The notes beneath the pieces were generated by a model. The model saw only the letters and a program-made list of their open reading frames with translations. It had not been told where the DNA came from and searched no databases. The position numbers and the translations under genes were made by a program. From Pirellulales bacterium (GTDB lineage Bacteria > Planctomycetota > Planctomycetia > Pirellulales > Lacipirellulaceae), in contig JAHBXQ010000002.1 in NCBI GenBank assembly GCA_019636345.1, positions 558,001 through 622,000 of the forward strand: DNA of 64,000 nucleotides, written 5' to 3'. Shown piece after piece: positions 17,854 through 27,200 of this stretch. Positions within the stretch are counted from its first letter, which is position 1. Every line of letters begins with the position of its first letter.

Positions 17854-20502
17854 ATGCCCTTCCGCTTCGACAAACTGACGACCAAGGCCCAAGAGGCCCT
17901 GCAGCGCGCCCAGGAGACTGCGGCCAGCGCTCAGGCTCCGCAGATCGAGCCGCTCCACTTGCTCGCGGCGCTGGCCGGCGAGGGGGAGGGGGTGATGCGG
18001 CCCCTGCTCGATCACGCGGGGGTGAACACCGCGCAGCTTGCGGCGATGATCGAGGCGGAACTGAAGCGGCTTCCCAAGACCTCCGGGGGCGCCCCGCCGC
18101 AGGTCTCCTCCGACCTGCAGAAAGTCCTCGAAGCGGCCGCGGCGACTGCGGCGGAGATGCAGGACGAGTTCGTTTCGACCGAACACCTGCTGCTGGGGCT
18201 CGCCAAGACGAAGTCCAAGGCGGCCGACACGCTGCGTCTCAATGCGCTCGCCGAGCAGGACATACTCAAGGCCTTGCGCGACATCCGCGGATCGGCCCGG
18301 GTGACCGATCAGGACCCCGAGGGGAAGTATCAGGCACTGAAGAAGTACGGCATCGATCTTGTCGAGCGAGCCAAGGCGGGCAAGCTCGACCCCGTGATCG
18401 GCCGCGATCAGGAAATCCGCCGCGTCGTGCAGGTGCTCAGCCGGCGCACGAAAAACAACCCGGTGCTCATCGGCGAGCCCGGCGTCGGCAAGACGGCGAT
18501 CGCCGAGGGGCTTGCGCTGCGGATTGTGGCGAGCGACGTTCCCGAATCGCTCAAGAACAAGCGGGTCGTTGCGCTCGACTTGGGGGCCCTCATCGCCGGG
18601 ACGAAGTACCGCGGCGAGTTCGAGGAGCGGCTCAAGGCGGTGCTGCGCGAGGTGCAGGACGCCCAGGGGGGCGTGATCCTGTTCATCGACGAGTTGCACA
18701 CGGTTGTCGGAGCCGGCGCGGCCGAGGGGGGGAACGACGCGGCCAACCTGCTCAAGCCTGCGCTGGCCCGCGGCGAGTTGCGGTGCATCGGCGCCACGAC
18801 GCTTGACGAGTATCGCAAGTACATCGAGAAGGACGCTGCGCTCGAGCGGCGGTTCCAGCCCGTGTTCGTCGGCGAGCCGAGCGTGGAGGACACCATCGCG
18901 ATTCTGCGCGGGCTCAAGCCGCGATACGAGGCCCACCATCGTGGCGTGAAGATCAAGGACTCGGCCCTGGTGGCGGCGGCCGAGTTGTCGCACCGTTACA
19001 TCGCCGACCGGTTTCTTCCCGACAAGGCGATCGACCTGATGGACGAGGCCACCAGCCGGCTGGCCATGGAACTGGAGAGCGTGCCCGAGGAGATCGATCA
19101 GGTTCAGCGACGGCTCGTGCAGTTGGAGCTCGCGGCCCGGCAGTTGGCCGAGGAGACCGAGGAACACGCGGCGCTGCGGCTGGAAGAGATCGAGGCCGAG
19201 ATGGCCGAGCTGCGCCGCAAGCTGGCCGATCTGCGCGAGCAGTGGGAAAGCGAGAAACTGGGCGTGGGGGACGTGGCCCAGGTGCGCGAGAAGCTGCAGA
19301 AAGGGGAGCACGAGTACCAACAGCTCGCGGCGGCGATCAAGGAGCGCCAATCGCGCGGCGATCTTGTCGGCGAGGATTTGTATCAATCGCTGTACGAGTT
19401 GGACGTGACGCGCAAGAAGCTGGCCGCGCAACTTGAGGACATGGAAGCTCGCCAAGCCGCGGCCGGGGACGGCAGCGGCTCGCAACGGCCGAGGCTGCTT
19501 ACGCAAGAAGTGGGCCCCGATGAGATCGCCGAGGTGGTCAGCGCGTGGACCGGCATTCCCGTAAGTCGGATGATGGAGGCCGAGAAGGCGAAGCTGTTGG
19601 TGCTCGAAGAGCGGCTCCATCAGCGGGTCGTCGGCCAGGACGAGGCGGTCGTCGCGGTCGCCAACGCGGTGCGCCGCAGCCGCAGCGGGCTGCAGGACCC
19701 CAATCGGCCGATCGGCAGCTTTCTGTTCTGCGGCCCGACCGGGGTGGGCAAGACCGAACTGTGCAAGGCCCTGGCCGAGGTGCTGTTCGACGACGAGAAC
19801 GCGATGGTGCGGATCGACATGAGCGAGTTCATGGAGAAGCACTCCGTGAGTCGGCTCATCGGCGCCCCGCCAGGGTACGTCGGCTACGAAGAAGGGGGCA
19901 AACTGACCGAAGCGGTTCGCCGCCGGCCGTACAGCGTCGTGCTCTTGGACGAGATGGAAAAGGCCCACCGCGACGTGTTCAACATCTTGCTGCAGGTGCT
20001 CGACGACGGTCGACTGACCGACAACCACGGACATACGGTCGACTTCACCAACACGATCGTCGTGATGACCTCGAACGTGGGGAGTCAACTCATCCAGCAG
20101 ATCGCCGAGGAGGGGGGCACGGAGGACGACATGGAGTCGGCGCTCAAAGAGGCGCTGAAGGCCCGATTCTTGCCCGAGTTCCTCAATCGGATCGACGAGA
20201 CGATCGTGTTCCGCCCGCTCGCGCGCGATCAGGTGCGGCGGATCGTCGATTTGCAGGTGGCGCGGCTCGAAGAGCTGCTCGCCAAACGCGGCCTGAACCT
20301 CGTCGTCACCGAGACGGCCCGCAATCGGATCGCGGCCTTGGGCTACGACCCGACGTTCGGCGCCCGGCCGGTCAAGCGGGTCATCCAGCAGTCGGTGCAA
20401 AATCCGCTGGCGACCGAGCTGCTCAAGGGGGAGTACCCCGAAGGGGCGACCGTCGAGATCGACAGCGACGGCGACGAGTTCACGTTTCGCCGCGTCGCGT
20501 AA
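17854..20502 (+). CDS. clpB: ATP-dependent disaggregase ClpB (Hsp104)
   Basis: The 882-aa protein has the full ClpB plan: an N-terminal Clp repeat domain (1-about 150), NBD1 with Walker [14 protein letters not shown] near 208, a long coiled-coil middle domain (about 410-530), NBD2 with [12 protein letters not shown] near 630 and a C-terminal AAA lid. The presence of the M-domain separates it from ClpA and ClpC. It extracts polypeptides from aggregates together with DnaK, consistent with its place behind dnaK. The length is slightly above the common 857-870 aa. The ATG at 17854 gives the expected start [16 protein letters not shown]. Confidence 0.97.
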   Translation: MPFRFDKLTTKAQEALQRAQETAASAQAPQIEPLHLLAALAGEGEGVMRPLLDHAGVNTAQLAAMIEAELKRLPKTSGGAPPQVSSDLQKVLEAAAATAAEMQDEFVSTEHLLLGLAKTKSKAADTLRLNALAEQDILKALRDIRGSARVTDQDPEGKYQALKKYGIDLVERAKAGKLDPVIGRDQEIRRVVQVLSRRTKNNPVLIGEPGVGKTAIAEGLALRIVASDVPESLKNKRVVALDLGALIAGTKYRGEFEERLKAVLREVQDAQGGVILFIDELHTVVGAGAAEGGNDAANLLKPALARGELRCIGATTLDEYRKYIEKDAALERRFQPVFVGEPSVEDTIAILRGLKPRYEAHHRGVKIKDSALVAAAELSHRYIADRFLPDKAIDLMDEATSRLAMELESVPEEIDQVQRRLVQLELAARQLAEETEEHAALRLEEIEAEMAELRRKLADLREQWESEKLGVGDVAQVREKLQKGEHEYQQLAAAIKERQSRGDLVGEDLYQSLYELDVTRKKLAAQLEDMEARQAAAGDGSGSQRPRLLTQEVGPDEIAEVVSAWTGIPVSRMMEAEKAKLLVLEERLHQRVVGQDEAVVAVANAVRRSRSGLQDPNRPIGSFLFCGPTGVGKTELCKALAEVLFDDENAMVRIDMSEFMEKHSVSRLIGAPPGYVGYEEGGKLTEAVRRRPYSVVLLDEMEKAHRDVFNILLQVLDDGRLTDNHGHTVDFTNTIVVMTSNVGSQLIQQIAEEGGTEDDMESALKEALKARFLPEFLNRIDETIVFRPLARDQVRRIVDLQVARLEELLAKRGLNLVVTETARNRIAALGYDPTFGARPVKRVIQQSVQNPLATELLKGEYPEGATVEIDSDGDEFTFRRVA

Positions 20503-20553
20503 GGCAAGAGTTGGCGAAGCGTCGGCGGGCCGAAGGCGCAAGCTTCGGTTCGC

Positions 20554-20976
20554 TTACTTCGGCAACACTTTTTCCATGGTGAGAACGTTGCCGCGGTCGT
20601 TGTATTCCATGCGGGTCATGAAGGCCCGCATGAGGGCGAGGCCGCGGCCGCCGGGGACTTCCAGCCGGTCGTCCGCGCAGCAGTCGGGGACTTGTTCGGG
20701 GCAGAATCCGGGTCCTTCGTCCCGCACCTGGACCCAGAACGAGCGATCGCTGCAGCGGCAGTCGACGAACACCTGCTTGTTCGGATCGTGCTTGTTGCCG
20801 TGGCGGACGGCGTTGCTGATCGATTCCTCGAGCGCCATCCGGATGGCGAACAGGTGTTCCGGGACCCAGTCGCGGCGCTCGAGCTCGTCGATGATCTCGT
20901 CGATGAGCTGGTGATACGCCTCGAGATTGCTGGGCAGCGTGACGTGTCGCGTGAATTCGCCGTTGCGAGAAGGCAT
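20554..20976 (-). CDS. RsbW/SpoIIAB-like anti-sigma serine kinase (HATPase)
   Basis: The 140-aa GHKL-type ATPase has the N box EESISNAVRHGN, the G1 box DEGPGF and the G2 box GGRGLALMRAF, with the compact length of anti-sigma kinases. In partner switching such a kinase binds either a sigma factor or a STAS antagonist, and inactivates the antagonist by phosphorylation. A STAS protein is encoded directly upstream on the same strand (gap about 146 bases), supporting a pair. The regulated sigma factor or effector is not visible here. In Planctomycetota these kinases often regulate other outputs as well. Confidence 0.88.
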   Translation of the reverse strand: MPSRNGEFTRHVTLPSNLEAYHQLIDEIIDELERRDWVPEHLFAIRMALEESISNAVRHGNKHDPNKQVFVDCRCSDRSFWVQVRDEGPGFCPEQVPDCCADDRLEVPGGRGLALMRAFMTRMEYNDRGNVLTMEKVLPK

Positions 20977-21122
20977 CGCGTTCGCACCGAGTTGAAGAGA
21001 GCGAGCCGGCGGGCGTCGGCGGATGCGGTACGGCGATCCGCGGGACTCCCCTGGTGCGCTCTCTGTGAGCTCTGTGTTGAATTATAGTCGCGCGAACGTC
21101 CCTTCGCGGAGGCTCCGCTCGA

Positions 21123-21473
21123 TTACAGCACGGCCAGGGCGTCGGCCTCGGTGTCTTTGATCTGAAACAGCTTGTTCAGATTGGTGATGGCGAACACCTG
21201 ATAAATCTCGGGCGAGATGTTGGTGAGGATGATGCTCGCCCCCTCGCGCTTGGCCTTCTTCTCGAAGGTGATCAGCTTGCCCAGGGCGGCGCTGGAGAGG
21301 AACTCGACGTTGCCGAAGTTCAGCACGATCTTGTGGCGGTGGTCTTTGTCCACCAGATCGAACAGTTCCTGTCCAAGCTCCTGAATCGCTTCAGGATCGA
21401 TGATCTTCTGATCGCGAAAACGAACCACGCTGACGGCGGCCGATTCGTTGACGTCGATGCGACGATTAGCCAT
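21123..21473 (-). CDS. STAS-domain anti-sigma factor antagonist (SpoIIAA/RsbV-like)
   Basis: The 116-aa protein is a single STAS domain. The conserved loop reads NVEFLSSAALGKL; Ser60 or Ser61 matches the serine phosphorylated by RsbW-type kinases. The C-terminus (NLNKLFQIKDTEADAL) is the usual last helix. It is upstream of and probably co-transcribed with the HATPase kinase gene, and is expected to be its substrate and binding partner. The spacing leaves room for a second promoter for the kinase gene. Confidence 0.9.
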   Translation of the reverse strand: MANRRIDVNESAAVSVVRFRDQKIIDPEAIQELGQELFDLVDKDHRHKIVLNFGNVEFLSSAALGKLITFEKKAKREGASIILTNISPEIYQVFAITNLNKLFQIKDTEADALAVL

Positions 21474-21686
21474 GGGGAGTTGCCGAAAGGACTGGGGAGC
21501 AAGGGGCGATGCGATCGGTCGGGACGAGCCCGCGCCCCGGGAAAGACCGGGCCAACAACCGCCCGCAAGCGGTCTTGTCCGATAATATCGGCCGCGGCTG
21601 CGATGTCAACCTGACCCGAGCGGCGGGCGCGGCGGAGTTCAACTGAGGGCGCGCGTCGCTCGACCCCAGTCACGCGGAGAACGCGA

Positions 21687-22199
21687 CTATTCGGCGATCG
21701 CCTGCGGCGTCGGGGGCGGGGCTGCGGCCTTGAAGACGGCTCGTTGGATCAGCAGGTAGTTTCGTCCCGAGAACTCGGTCACTTCGCCGTTGACGCTCCA
21801 GTAGACGCTCTCGGGCTCCTCGACCGACTTGAGCAGCTTGACGACGCGCTCGAGGTTGAGATTCGGCAGTCCGCCGAACTCCATGCCGTCCTCGGCGATG
21901 AACGAGGCCGTGTCGCCGTTGCGGCGAAAGACGCCGATGACGTTCTGGATGACCGAGCCTTCGCGGATCCGCCGGTTCGCGGTTGCGTTGCGTTTGGCGT
22001 CGTCGGCGCCGTCGCCGTAACGGGCTGCGGGGGCCGGCTGTTGGGCGGCGCTGCGATCCGCGGTTCGCCCGGCCAGGGCAAGGAGCCCGATCAGGGCCAG
22101 ACCGTACACGCCGGCGCTGGCCGCGGCAAACCTCGCCGTCGTGTGCGGAATGCGCTGACGCCGGCGGGCAAGGCTCGGAGATTCGAGAAGTCGGATCAT
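21687..22199 (-). CDS. Hypothetical protein with one N-terminal membrane helix
   Basis: This 170-aa protein is not one I can name. A basic start (MIRLLESPSLARRRQR) precedes a single hydrophobic helix (about 27-45, AAASAGVYGLALIGLLALAG). The remainder appears to be outside the membrane: an Ala/Pro/Gln linker and a compact domain with NVIGVFRRNGDTASFIAEDG and VYWSVNGEVTEFSGRNYLLIQRAVFK. The domain's beta-rich tail suggests an OB or beta-barrel fold, but that is a guess. It heads a run of small membrane proteins on the minus strand. Confidence 0.65.
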   Translation of the reverse strand: MIRLLESPSLARRRQRIPHTTARFAAASAGVYGLALIGLLALAGRTADRSAAQQPAPAARYGDGADDAKRNATANRRIREGSVIQNVIGVFRRNGDTASFIAEDGMEFGGLPNLNLERVVKLLKSVEEPESVYWSVNGEVTEFSGRNYLLIQRAVFKAAAPPPTPQAIAE

Positions 22200-22266
22200 C
22201 GACGGTTCGCACCCAAGGCGAGGGAGGACGAAACATGGCGGTCGACGCGCGCCGAGCGCGGCCGGT

Positions 22267-22554
22267 TCAGCCTCCCGGTTTGCGCATCGCCAGACTGTGG
22301 AGAATGAACACGGCGCCGACGGACATCAAACACCACCCGAGCCACTCGGGCGGATGAATCACCTTGCGCGGCGCGGCGCCCATGTCGGCGCTGAGGGCGA
22401 GAATCGTGGAGTCGCCCCCGCCGCCGCCGGTCCGCTCGGCGAGGAACCGCGTCGCCTCGGGGGTCAGCACGTAATGATTCACGGCCCGGAACTGGGCGCC
22501 CAGCAGGACGACGACCATTCCGATGAAGAAGTACTGATTGCGATTGAGCTCCAT
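22267..22554 (-). CDS. Small two-helix membrane protein
   Basis: The ATG at 22554 (MELNRNQYFFIG) gives 95 aa. There is a membrane helix near the N-terminus (YFFIGMVVVLLGAQF) and a second near the C-terminus (WLGWCLMSVGAVFILHSLAM), with a Gly-rich external loop between them. The upstream in-frame extension is Pro/Ser-rich and is left out. No family recognised; it resembles small uncharacterised membrane proteins frequent in Planctomycetota. Confidence 0.6.
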   Translation of the reverse strand: MELNRNQYFFIGMVVVLLGAQFRAVNHYVLTPEATRFLAERTGGGGGDSTILALSADMGAAPRKVIHPPEWLGWCLMSVGAVFILHSLAMRKPGG

Positions 22555-22890
22555 GACTGCAATCCTTGTCGCAAGAACGAGAGGGCTGCGCGGGGTCGTC
22601 GCCGGCGCCGCGGGGGAGGGGGGAGGCGCTGCGCTCGACTGCCGCATCGGGAGCTATCGGTCCGGCTGCGAACGGCGATTCAATCTCGCCGACCGACGTG
22701 CGTTCGCACGGGTTTTCGCTGCGGCGCCGCGCAAGCCGGTCGAAACGGACGCCGCGAATGCACTGCGCGGGCCGCGAGGTTCGCCCCGATTGTGCCGATC
22801 GCAACGGGGAGCGAGCCGGGGCGCTGACTTGGTTCGTCTCAGGACTCGCGCCTTGGAGCGAGTCCGGGCGACAATCCCGCTACGCCGTAA
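22555..22890. other. Intergenic region, nothing recognised
   Basis: This 336-base gap lies between two small minus-strand membrane-protein genes. The frames across it are Arg/Ala-rich and look spurious. I see no clear hairpin or promoter. Confidence 0.4.
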
Positions 22891-23193
22891 TCACCGTTTG
22901 GGCGGGGCGGGGGGGAGGAGTTTGTCGAGGCCGTTCTGCACGGCGTCGCCCATGAGGGCGTCGATCAGGGCGTCGTTGTTCGATCGGAGCACGGCTTCGG
23001 CGACGGCGGGACGCTGCAACCAGTCGGCCGGGCCGAACGAACGAGCGTCGACATAGGCGTCGGCCAACGTGGCCGAACGTTTCGCGACGAGATGAAACCC
23101 CTGCTGCGAGCGGATGAGATGAAAATGCATGGCGCCCCACAACAGAACGATCCCGACGACGACGCCGATGAGGAAGGTCGAGATGCGTCGCAT
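22891..23193 (-). CDS. Small membrane-anchored hypothetical protein
   Basis: The ATG at 23193 gives a 100-aa protein with one N-terminal helix (RRISTFLIGVVVGIVLLWGAMHF) and a soluble domain with an Ala-rich helix pair (VAEAVLRSNNDALIDALMGDAVQNGLDKLL), ending in a Pro-rich basic tail. The pattern suggests a single-pass protein facing the periplasm-like space. No family recognised. The longer in-frame version upstream is Pro/Arg-rich and unlikely. Confidence 0.6.
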   Translation of the reverse strand: MRRISTFLIGVVVGIVLLWGAMHFHLIRSQQGFHLVAKRSATLADAYVDARSFGPADWLQRPAVAEAVLRSNNDALIDALMGDAVQNGLDKLLPPAPPKR

Positions 23194-23343
23194 GGAAGGC
23201 TCGGGGGGAGATCGGGTGCGCGGATGATGCGCCGGGATGCGAGAGCTGCGCCCGCGGGAGCTATCGCTGCCAGGCGACGGCGAAAGCCGACAGCCCAAAG
23301 CGGCTTCGCTCCGAAACAACGAACGTGCCGCCAGTGTAGCGCT

Positions 23344-23976
23344 CTAGACGACTTGCGAGCAAGGCGCGGCGGCGCCGGCTGCGGCGACAAGCGCGAGCGA
23401 CTCGGCGCCGAACCGGCGTTGCAGGCGTCGCAGCAAGGGCTGCGCAAGTCGCGCCAACCAGTAAGCGGGGCGCGAGAAGGCGTGGATTTCGTACCACACG
23501 CGGTCGTCGGCGTCGCAGACGATCGAGAATCGTTCTTCCCCCGCGGCGATGTGCCCGGGAAGCGTGCCGTAGGCGATCTCCAACCGCCGTGAGCGACCGG
23601 GAAACGCCGGGCCGGGCTCGACCACGTCGACCACGCGGCACGCGTTCAGCCACCACAACCCCGCGAACCGAGCCAACGTGACCACGACGTCCCCTTCCGC
23701 GGCGGGCAAGGAGTCGACGACCGGAGCGATCCACGCCGTAGGGAACTGCCGCCAGCGATGCACGAGGTCGCACGCGGCATGAAAGGTTGCTTCGCCCGTT
23801 CCCACCAGCGTGCGTTGGAAATCGACCGTGAAGCCCGCCGGGGGCGATTTGCCGGCGACCGTCGCGGGGTAGGTGAGATTCAGCGTGCGTTGGCGCTCGG
23901 CAAATTCGCGAATTGCCCGAGCCGTGGGGCGGCGAAGGGAAATCGCGGGGCCAGATTGGAAATGACGGAAACTCAT
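23344..23976 (-). CDS. DUF1990 family protein
   Basis: The 210-aa product from ATG 23976 (MSFRHFQSG) matches DUF1990, a small family with a START-like fold found in bacteria and plants. Typical features are the early LTYPATVAGKSPPAGF segment, the middle WIAPV, and the late IAYGTLPGHIAAGEERFSIVCD and VWYEIHAFSRPA, which closely follow the family's GEE(R)F and SRP patterns. The biochemical role of DUF1990 is not known to me. The gene is transcribed divergently from the exporter operon. Confidence 0.85.
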   Translation of the reverse strand: MSFRHFQSGPAISLRRPTARAIREFAERQRTLNLTYPATVAGKSPPAGFTVDFQRTLVGTGEATFHAACDLVHRWRQFPTAWIAPVVDSLPAAEGDVVVTLARFAGLWWLNACRVVDVVEPGPAFPGRSRRLEIAYGTLPGHIAAGEERFSIVCDADDRVWYEIHAFSRPAYWLARLAQPLLRRLQRRFGAESLALVAAAGAAAPCSQVV

Positions 23977-24407
23977 CAGCGGGTCGTCCCGACCTTGCAT
24001 TTCCTCGAAAACGAGCAACAACCCTACGTCGGCGGAGCAGATTGGGCGAGAACCAGGCGTGGCGTCAACTCGCCGGCACAGTGGCCCTAACTGCTGAGCC
24101 TGACTGGATTTAACGGCTTGCTCGTCGCTAGGCATTTCCAAGGCTCAGCCTGTCGACGAGCGTCAAAGGGCCGGTTCGCGGCCCGGGGCGTCACGACCGC
24201 ACTTCTTGCTGAAATAGCTACAGCCGCGCCGGCCGTTTCGGCGCAAGTTCAAGAGCGGAGCCGACTTACTTGACATGGCCAGGGGAACGAGCCAATTCTG
24301 GGTGAATAGGACGCCGGACCCTCCGGAGGCGCTTGCCGCGACTTACACTTCTCAGAAGCCGATTTCCCGCACAAACTTTCGCGGCATGCCGCCGCGACCT
24401 TGCCGCC
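23977..24407. promoter_or_regulatory. Divergent region between DUF1990 gene and exporter operon
   Basis: This 431-base gap must carry promoters for both sides. It holds an 8-bp inverted repeat, GCTCGTCG (24120-24127) with CGACGAGC (24154-24161), which could form a stem-loop or bind a regulator. No small gene is convincing. Confidence 0.4.
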
Positions 24408-25676
24408 ATGAGTTCGACCAGCCCAAGCCATCGCCGGCGTCGCGTCGCATCGGCGGCGTTGTTGGCGTTTGCGACGCTCGCCGCGGGCTGTCGCCGCGAG
24501 GCGCCGCCCGGCGCCAATCCTTCCTCCGCAACGAGCGGTCCCCGACGCATCGTCGCCTTGGGCCGGCTGCAGCCGGCCGGCGGGGTCGTCGAGATCCGCT
24601 CGCTGCCGACCGAGATCGTCGATCGCTTCGGCAACGGGATGCGCGATCCCGACGCGGAACCGGCCCCTGGCTATGGCGTCGTTGAAGGGCTGAAGGTGCA
24701 ATCGGGGTGCGTGCTTGCGTGGCTCAAGTCGTACGACTTGCGGCAAACGCATTTCGAGGCGATCGAGAAGAAGTTCACGATCGGCCAAGAACGGCGCGTC
24801 CATGAACTCGCACTGGCCGAGGCTCAGGTCGATCAGGCCGAAGTCGGCGTCGCACAGGCCGAGGCCAAGTTGAAGGAAGTGGCCTCGCAGCAAGTCAAGG
24901 TCGACGCGCTTGCGCTGGTGGCCGAGTCGGCCGCGGCGGACGTCGCCAAGCTGGCCGAACTGCGGGCTGCGGACCCGGAGTTAGTGACGGAACTTCAATA
25001 CCAACGGCAAGCAAGCCAAGCCCAGATTGCGAAAGCGGAATACGCGGCCGCGGCGGCCATGTTGCCCCACGCCGTCGAGGCCGCTCGCAAGGCGGTGGAC
25101 GCGGCGGCGACGAATCGCAAGCTCGCGGAAGCAAACTTGGAATTGATTCGCAAGGTCGACGCCAATGAGGCGACGAGATTGGAACTCAAGGGGGCCGATC
25201 AGTCTCGCGACCAGTCGCTGCTGCGGGCCCCGGAGCCCGCCGACGGTCCTGTCGACTATACGGTGCTTGAGGTGAGCGTCGAACCGGGCGAAGCCGCGAC
25301 CCAACTGCCGGTGCTGCAACTGGCCGACCTAAGCGAGATGGCTTGCATCGCCGAGGTGTACGAAGCGGACGCCAAGCATGTCCGCGACGGGCAAGCGGCG
25401 ACGATCCAAAGTGCGGCGTTCGCGGCGCCGTTCGACGTCGCGGGGGGGGGCCTGAAGGGGGTCGTCGAGCGGGTCGGGAATCTGGTGGCCAGTCCCGGGC
25501 TGACCAATCGCAATCCGCTGGCTCCCAGCGATCGGTCCGTGATTCAGGTTCGCATCAAGATCAACGATCCTCGTCCTGGCGCCGTCGCGCAGGCGGCGCG
25601 GCTGGTGGGGATGCAAGCGACGGTGGAATTCACGCCGGTCGCCGACGAAGCGGCGCCGCCGAAAGCGGGCGACTAG
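24408..25676 (+). CDS. DevB/HlyD-like periplasmic adaptor lipoprotein of an ABC exporter
   Basis: From ATG 24408 the 422-aa protein has a lipoprotein signal with lipobox LAAGC (Cys about 28). It follows the membrane-fusion plan: a beta strand part, a long alpha-helical hairpin rich in Ala/Glu/Lys (about 130-260, e.g. QVDQAEVGVAQAEAKLKEV), then a lipoyl/beta-barrel return (APEPADGPVDYTVLEVSVEPGE) and a C-terminal barrel. DevB-type adaptors link a DevCA ABC exporter to the outer envelope; in cyanobacteria the substrate is a glycolipid. Here it is followed by two permease genes and an ATPase gene. Substrate unknown. Confidence 0.85.
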   Translation: MSSTSPSHRRRRVASAALLAFATLAAGCRREAPPGANPSSATSGPRRIVALGRLQPAGGVVEIRSLPTEIVDRFGNGMRDPDAEPAPGYGVVEGLKVQSGCVLAWLKSYDLRQTHFEAIEKKFTIGQERRVHELALAEAQVDQAEVGVAQAEAKLKEVASQQVKVDALALVAESAAADVAKLAELRAADPELVTELQYQRQASQAQIAKAEYAAAAAMLPHAVEAARKAVDAAATNRKLAEANLELIRKVDANEATRLELKGADQSRDQSLLRAPEPADGPVDYTVLEVSVEPGEAATQLPVLQLADLSEMACIAEVYEADAKHVRDGQAATIQSAAFAAPFDVAGGGLKGVVERVGNLVASPGLTNRNPLAPSDRSVIQVRIKINDPRPGAVAQAARLVGMQATVEFTPVADEAAPPKAGD

Positions 25677-25764
25677 TCGCTCGCACCGGTGCGGCGGCCG
25701 GTCCTTCGCAAACCCTCGCCCCGTACGTTCGACAGCGCTTGCGGAACACCGGCCATGCGTCCCC

Positions 25765-26991
25765 ATGAACACGCCCCTTGCTTGGAAGAACCTGCTGCAT
25801 AACAAGGTGCGGACCGCGGTCGCGCTGGCCGGGGTCGCGTTCGCCGTCATCCTGATCTTCATGCAGTTGGGATTCAAAGGGGCGGTTCGCAAGACGGCGA
25901 CGCAGATTTACGACGCGCTGGACTTCGATCTTATGCTCCGCTCGCCGGAGTATCTCCACCTGACCGACCCAGGGACGTTCCCGGCCGAGCGGATCTATCA
26001 GGCCGAGTCGTTTCCCGGGGTGACGCAGGTGCGCCCGCTGTACCTGGGCCTCAGCGAGTGGCAGCGTCCGCAGCGCAGCGACTTGCCGCCGGAGAATTGG
26101 GACGGCCAGTGGCGAGGCATTATCTGTCTGGGCGCCGATCCGAATGATCCGCCGTTCACGAGCGAGGCCTTGCGCACCACGGCTCGCGGGCTGACCGATC
26201 CGCGTTTCGTGGCGATCGACTCGAAGAGCAAGGCCGACTTCGGCCCTGTCGACGGCCGACGGTTCGGCGCCAAGGATCTGGGAGTCGAGACGGTGCTGGG
26301 GGGCGGGCGCGTGCGGATTATCGACGTGTTCGAGTTGGGGACGGGTTTGGCGTGCAACGGGGCGTGCATGGTCAGCCCCGCGGGGTACGCGACGGCGTGC
26401 CCGTGGCAGTCGCTCGATCAAATCAACCTTGGCTTGGCGAAGCTCGCGCCGGGGATCGAACCCGAAGCAATGCAGCGCGAGCTGCAGCGACTGGTGGGGC
26501 CGACCGACACCGACCCCGAGCGACCGCAAACCTCGGCCACGCCGGCCGACGTCGAGGTGCTGACCCGGGACGAGGTGATTCGTCGCGAGGAGTACCGCTG
26601 GGTCGAGCAAACGCCGCTGGGAAAGATCTTCACCTTTGGCGTGTGGGTGGCCATGTTCGTCGGGGTGGCGATCGTGTACCAAGTCCTCTCGACCGATATT
26701 GCCAACATGATGGGGGAGTACGCCACGCTCAAGGCGATGGGATACTCGAACCGCTACCTGACGCGCGTGGTGCTCGAGCAGTCGGTGTTGTTGGCGCTGA
26801 TCGGCTATGTGCCGTCGTTGGTCGCCAGTTGGGTGTTGTACAAGATCGTCGGCGCGACGTCGGGCATGCCGATGTCGCTCACCCCGGGCATCGCGGGCTT
26901 GGTGCTTGTGCTGGCGGTGGTCATGTGCGTGCTGTCCGGAATGGCGGCGTTGAGAAAACTGTATCAGGCCGATCCTGCGGACCTGTTCTGA
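25765..26991 (+). CDS. DevC-like ABC exporter permease (FtsX/MacB type), first copy
   Basis: The 408-aa permease has one N-terminal membrane helix (AVALAGVAFAVILIFMQLGF), a large extracytoplasmic domain (about 40-285) and three C-terminal helices (starting GVWVAMFVGVAIVYQVLSTDIANMM, then LLALIGYVPSLVASWVLY and GLVLVLAVVMCVLSG). The YATLKAMGYSN motif is a hallmark of FtsX-like permeases. The end LYQADPADLF is shared with the second copy. It starts 88 bases after the DevB-like gene. Such proteins convert ATP hydrolysis to mechanical work on the adaptor. Confidence 0.9.
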   Translation: MNTPLAWKNLLHNKVRTAVALAGVAFAVILIFMQLGFKGAVRKTATQIYDALDFDLMLRSPEYLHLTDPGTFPAERIYQAESFPGVTQVRPLYLGLSEWQRPQRSDLPPENWDGQWRGIICLGADPNDPPFTSEALRTTARGLTDPRFVAIDSKSKADFGPVDGRRFGAKDLGVETVLGGGRVRIIDVFELGTGLACNGACMVSPAGYATACPWQSLDQINLGLAKLAPGIEPEAMQRELQRLVGPTDTDPERPQTSATPADVEVLTRDEVIRREEYRWVEQTPLGKIFTFGVWVAMFVGVAIVYQVLSTDIANMMGEYATLKAMGYSNRYLTRVVLEQSVLLALIGYVPSLVASWVLYKIVGATSGMPMSLTPGIAGLVLVLAVVMCVLSGMAALRKLYQADPADLF

Positions 26992-27026
26992 ACGGTCGTT
27001 GCTGTCACGATGGAATCACAACTGGA

Positions 27027-27163
27027 CAGGATCACAGGATTGGCACGATTGAGAGGATGACGATTGGGGGGGCTGACGATCAGATTCACTCCTTACTAGC
27101 CGAGCTCCGCCCACGTTCCGAGAAAACGCAAGTCCGCATCAAGCATTCATCCTGCCGATCCTG
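27027..27163. repeat. Degenerate CAGGAT repeat cluster with inverted partner
   Basis: Between the two permease genes the word CAGGAT recurs at short intervals (27027-27040, then relaxed copies to about 27062), and an inverted partner ATCCTGCCGATCCTG lies at 27149-27163. The two arms can pair over about 110 bases of loop. Similar CAGGAT/ATCCTG arrays are scattered in intergenic DNA of several bacterial phyla; function unknown to me. Confidence 0.45.
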
Positions 27164-27200
27164 AAACCCCTGTTCTCCAGTCCTCCCCAAACCCAGCATC

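Noticed and set aside
17839-20541. 900-codon minus-strand frame opposite clpB
   Set aside because: Antisense shadow of a well-conserved gene; composition is Arg/Leu/His-rich and no start signal is present.
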